Shown piece by piece: positions 12,338 through 15,409 of a stretch of DNA of 15,409 bases. Position numbers and translations under genes: made by a program. The notes under the pieces are model-generated. The model worked only from the letters and a program-made list of their open reading frames with translations. It was not told the DNA's origin and ran no database searches. How positions within the stretch are numbered: position 1 is the stretch's first letter; the number at the start of each line of letters is the position of its first letter. The stretch covers positions 1 to 15,409 of the forward strand of contig FR878715.1 of NCBI GenBank assembly GCA_000434535.1, read 5' to 3'. This DNA is from Collinsella sp. CAG:166. GTDB taxonomy: Bacteria > Actinomycetota > Coriobacteriia > Coriobacteriales > Coriobacteriaceae.

Positions 12338-15238
12338 TCACGACAGCTTGACGATCGGAGCAAAGCCCTTCATAAGCTTTTTGGTCTGGCCGGTCTTTTC
12401 GAATTGAACCTCGATCATGTCTCCGACGACCGAGATCACGGTACCCGTGCCAAAGGTCTTGTGGCTCACGGTATCACCCGCGGCAAAGTCCTGCGATGCG
12501 CTGGCACGATCGACCTTGCGCTCCACCGTCGGGGACACCTTGGACGACGGCTTTTTGACGCGCGGCGCGCCCGAGCCAAAGGTCGAGGCAACACGGCCGG
12601 CGTCGGGCGAGACCCCACGATGGCGCTCGGTTCCGTAGCTACTGCCGCCAAAGAAGTCGTCGAAGCTCGATCCGCCGCGCGAACCGGAACCGCCGGTCGA
12701 GCGCGTATGCGAGCCAAACACCTTGCCGCCGTACATATCCGAGCCCATGCCCGAGCCAAAGGTACCGTGGCGGTCGCCGCGCTTCTCCCAGCCCGTGCCC
12801 TCAAAACCGGCAGAGCCGATACCGCTAAACTCGATATCCTCAAACGGAATCTCGTTGAGGAAGCGCGAGCGCGGGTTGGCAGAAGTCGAGCCGTAGGTGC
12901 GACGCGTGGCCGCATAGGTCAAGAACAGGCGCTTACGGGCACGCGTGATGGCGACGTAGGCCAAGCGACGCTCCTCCTCGAGCTTGCCCGGATCGTCACT
13001 ACCGCCAAAGTCGTGCACGTGCGGGAAGATGCCTTCCTCCATGCCGGCCACGAACACCGCCGGGAACTCCAGGCCCTTGGCGGAGTGGATGGTCATCATA
13101 GTGATGGCATGCGTCTCGCCGGCCAGGGAATCCAAGTCGGAGCGCAGAGCCAGCCACTCCATGAGTGCAGGCAGCGCCTTGCAGGTGAGCGGGCCGTAGG
13201 TGCGCTCGATCTCGTCGGCATGTACGGCACCCGCCGGCAGCTCTGTCGGCGCGGCATAGGCGTTGCCCGCGATGGCGGCAGCCAGGGCATCCTGCGGCGA
13301 GAGCGCCGGGGCCGCCAGGCTGTCGAGCGAATTGGAACCCGCGGCATCACGCGCGCCAACGAGCGCCTCAAACGAAGACACGGGCGCAGACGGGCCGGGC
13401 TCGGGCGCAGGCGCGCTCACCACAACGGGCTCGGGTTCAACGTCGGCGGGCACATCGGCAACACCAGCAGCGCGCAGCTCTTCCAAGCTCTCGAGCGTGC
13501 CTTCGATATCCTCGTGCGTCTCCTCAAATTCGGCAGCGACACCCAGGAATTCCTGGATGTTCTCGGCGCGGCTCTCGGACTCCATGGTGCCCTCGGCGCG
13601 GAAAGCCTGCAGCAGGCCCGTCTTATCGACAATCATCTCGACAACGTCCTTGAGCTCGCCGTCCATGCGGCGACCCTCGCGCACCAGCGACACAAAGCTC
13701 GACAGGCCATTGCGCACCTTGGCGCTAAACATGCCGGTTTCGGCGCACGCGATCTCGCAAGCCTGGAAGAACGAGCAACGGTTGTCGCGCGCCAGCTGCT
13801 CAATCTTTTGGATCGAGGTGGAGCCGATGCCGCGGCGCGGCGTGTTGATGACGCGCTTGACGCTCATCTCGTCTGCCGGGTTCACGATCATCTTGAGGTA
13901 GGCCATGACGTCGCGGATCTCGGCACGGTCGAAGAATCGCGTGCCGCCCACGATCTTGTAGGGTACGCCTGCGCGCAGGAACATATCTTCGAGGATACGA
14001 GACTGGGCGTTGGTGCGGTAGAACACAGCGATATCGTCGTAACTCGTGCCCTTGGAGTGCAGCTTTTCGATCTCGCCGGCAATCCAGCGGCCCTCGTCGC
14101 GCTCATCGCTTGCCTGGAAGGCCTGGATCTTCTCGCCGTCGCCCTCAGCCGTAAACAGACGCTTGTCCTTGCGTTGCGAGTTGTGGCGCACCACGGCGTT
14201 GGCGGCGCTCAGGATATGACCCGTAGAGCGGTAGTTCTGCTCCAGCTTAACGGTCTTGCAGTTTTTAAAGTCCTTCTCAAAGTCCAGGATGTTGGTGATG
14301 TCGGCGCCGCGCCAGCTATAAATGGACTGGTCATCGTCGCCTACGACCATGAGGTTTTGGTACTTGGCGGCCAGCAGGTTGGCGATCTCGTACTGGACGT
14401 GGTTGGTGTCCTGATACTCGTCGACGCTAATGTAGCGGAAACGCTCTTGGTACTTGTCGAGCACCTCGGGGCGGGTGCGCAGCAGCTCGAGCGTGCGCAC
14501 GAGCAGGTCGTCGAAGTCCATCGCGTTGGCGGCGCGCAGGCGGCGTTCCAGCTCCAGGTAGACCTGTGCGGCCTTTTTGTCGTTGGGGCTGTCGGCGGAT
14601 TTGAGCATGTCCTCGGGGCCGATCATGGCGTTTTTGGCCGAGCTAATCTTGCTGCGGATCATGTTGATGGGGAACTGCTTTTGCTCGATACCGAGCGCCT
14701 GCATAATGTCGCGCACCATGCGCTTTGAGTCATCGTCGTCGTAGATGGTGAACTGACCGGTGTAGCCCAGCAGGTCGGCGTCCTCGCGCAGCATGCGCAC
14801 ACACATGGCATGGAATGTGCACACCCACATGCCGCGGGTGCCGCTGGGGATGAGCGCTGCCAGACGCTCGCGCATCTCGGCCGCAGCCTTGTTGGTAAAC
14901 GTGATGGCAAGGATCTGCCAGGGCTTAACGCCCAGGTCGCCGAGCATATGTGCGATGCGGAAGGTCAAGACGCGGGTCTTGCCCGAGCCGGCGCCGGCGA
15001 GCACCAGCAGCGGACCCTCGGTGGTCAGGACCGCCTCGCGCTGAGCGGGATTAAGGCTGTCGATGTCGACGAGCGGCTTGGCGGGCTTGGGTGCCGGCGC
15101 GGGAGCGTCGTAGATGTCGAGCGGGACGAGCTCGGGTTCCGGCGCAGCAGGGGCGGCATATGCATCGAGCGGCACGGGTTCCGGCGCGGGCGGCACGGGT
15201 ACCGCGGCGTTCTTTTCCCAGGGCAAGGGCTGGGTCAT
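12338..15238 (-). CDS. pcrA: PcrA/UvrD-type superfamily 1 DNA helicase, extended form
   Basis: A 966-residue 3'-5' ATP-dependent helicase of the UvrD/Rep/PcrA family, acting in nucleotide-excision and mismatch repair and in clearing replication-transcription conflicts. Motifs in order: SLNPAQREAV (61-70, Q motif), AGAGSGKT (81-88, Walker A), TFTNKAAAEM (113-122), DEYQDTN (273-279, Walker B), GDDDQSIYSWRGAD (300-313), LEQNYRST (332-339), MTIHSAKGLEF (715-725) and YVAITRARKRL (761-771). The last ~50 residues (GDTVSHKTFGTGTV onward) are the Tudor-like RNA-polymerase-binding module of PcrA. It is ~200 residues longer than typical PcrA: an Ala/Pro/Glu N-terminal tail (1-58), an Ala/Pro-rich insertion (about 590-680) in domain 2B, and a Gly/Ser-rich linker (about 805-890). 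ATG 15238 was chosen for its GAGGAG site. Probably monocistronic. Confidence 0.95.
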   Translation of the reverse strand: MTQPLPWEKNAAVPVPPAPEPVPLDAYAAPAAPEPELVPLDIYDAPAPAPKPAKPLVDIDSLNPAQREAVLTTEGPLLVLAGAGSGKTRVLTFRIAHMLGDLGVKPWQILAITFTNKAAAEMRERLAALIPSGTRGMWVCTFHAMCVRMLREDADLLGYTGQFTIYDDDDSKRMVRDIMQALGIEQKQFPINMIRSKISSAKNAMIGPEDMLKSADSPNDKKAAQVYLELERRLRAANAMDFDDLLVRTLELLRTRPEVLDKYQERFRYISVDEYQDTNHVQYEIANLLAAKYQNLMVVGDDDQSIYSWRGADITNILDFEKDFKNCKTVKLEQNYRSTGHILSAANAVVRHNSQRKDKRLFTAEGDGEKIQAFQASDERDEGRWIAGEIEKLHSKGTSYDDIAVFYRTNAQSRILEDMFLRAGVPYKIVGGTRFFDRAEIRDVMAYLKMIVNPADEMSVKRVINTPRRGIGSTSIQKIEQLARDNRCSFFQACEIACAETGMFSAKVRNGLSSFVSLVREGRRMDGELKDVVEMIVDKTGLLQAFRAEGTMESESRAENIQEFLGVAAEFEETHEDIEGTLESLEELRAAGVADVPADVEPEPVVVSAPAPEPGPSAPVSSFEALVGARDAAGSNSLDSLAAPALSPQDALAAAIAGNAYAAPTELPAGAVHADEIERTYGPLTCKALPALMEWLALRSDLDSLAGETHAITMMTIHSAKGLEFPAVFVAGMEEGIFPHVHDFGGSDDPGKLEEERRLAYVAITRARKRLFLTYAATRRTYGSTSANPRSRFLNEIPFEDIEFSGIGSAGFEGTGWEKRGDRHGTFGSGMGSDMYGGKVFGSHTRSTGGSGSRGGSSFDDFFGGSSYGTERHRGVSPDAGRVASTFGSGAPRVKKPSSKVSPTVERKVDRASASQDFAAGDTVSHKTFGTGTVISVVGDMIEVQFEKTGQTKKLMKGFAPIVKLS

Positions 15239-15299
15239 GGGCGACTCCTCATCTGACGGACGGCGCGCCTGCGGGCGGCGCCATAGTTTGAGCCGTACC

Positions 15300-15330
15300 A
15301 GTATACCGAGCCGCGCGGACACCGACGCAA
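15300..15330 (-). promoter_or_regulatory. candidate pcrA promoter
   Basis: On the minus strand TTGCGT (15325-15330) and TATACT (15300-15305) are separated by 19 bases, giving a leader of about 55 bases. The -10 is good (5/6); the -35 and spacing are weak. Confidence 0.4.
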
Positions 15331-15382
15331 ATCACACCACGACTCCGTGCGTCACCGTCAGGCCCGCCCCAGCGGATTTAGC

Positions 15383-15409
15383 GCAATGGGGTCAGGTTAG
15401 TCTGCACCA
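15383..15409. repeat. truncated copy of the GGGGTCAGGTTA hairpin repeat
   Basis: The last 27 bases match the complement of 9066-9092 in 24 positions, including GGGGTCAGGTTA and GCACCA. The copy is cut by the window edge just where the small hairpin would begin. It lies upstream of pcrA. Confidence 0.65.

Noticed and set aside
12404..14728. 774-codon open frame on the plus strand opposite pcrA
   Set aside because: It is a shadow of the high-GC pcrA codons; the translation is Arg/Ala/Gly/His-rich with no domain. The same applies to the long antisense frames opposite the deiminase, carbamoyltransferase, MFS, nhaA, ppaC, kinase and manA genes.
15239..15322. Longer start of the helicase at 15322
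   Set aside because: The extension covers the candidate promoter and is Arg-rich and unlike the following sequence; ATG 15238 has GAGGAG upstream.

Overview
The window looks like chromosomal DNA of a high-GC gut actinobacterium, most likely a Collinsella-type member of the Coriobacteriia. This is an inference from the high GC of the housekeeping genes, the gene mix and the style of the intergenic hairpins; no marker gene fixes the species. About eleven genes can be supported, plus the remnant of a twelfth.

Left part (1-4813), accessory in character: the 3' remnant of an MFS transporter ends in a strong terminator. It is followed by a TetR-family repressor on the minus strand and, divergent from it, a three-gene plus-strand cassette: an agmatine-deiminase-family guanidine hydrolase, an ornithine/putrescine-carbamoyltransferase-family enzyme and an MFS transporter of the oxalate/formate type. 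The 224-bp divergent region carries two related palindromic sites that are good candidates for the TetR operator. The cassette resembles the agmatine deiminase pathway (guanidine to ureido compound, then phosphorolysis to carbamoyl phosphate plus amine), but it has no carbamate kinase here. The transporter is not the usual APC-type antiporter, and the carbamoyltransferase has lost the family HCLP and SMG substrate motifs (it has HELP and TEEW). The true substrate is therefore open, and this is the most interesting biology in the window.

Middle part (4814-10051): a 447-bp gene-free stretch holds a terminator, two small hairpin repeats and a 182-bp imperfect palindrome. It is followed by a tRNA-dihydrouridine synthase (plus), then convergent NhaA, a family II manganese pyrophosphatase and a ROK-family sugar kinase (all minus). 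The last three are ordinary housekeeping genes, each apparently its own transcription unit.

Right part (10052-15409): an AT-rich divergent promoter region with a near-perfect 18-bp palindrome separates the ROK kinase from a GntR/HutC regulator and the type I mannose-6-phosphate isomerase downstream of it. This is a sugar-phosphate entry locus. A 129-bp hairpin with 30-bp perfect arms and a minus-strand terminator separate manA from a large, extended PcrA/UvrD-type helicase on the minus strand.

A recurring theme is a family of short intergenic hairpins with related GGGAC/GGGGTCAGG-like cores (around 4898, 5211, 6216, 9041, 10106 and the extreme right edge). They look like REP-type dispersed repeats. 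No tRNA, rRNA, CRISPR array or complete transposase gene was seen.
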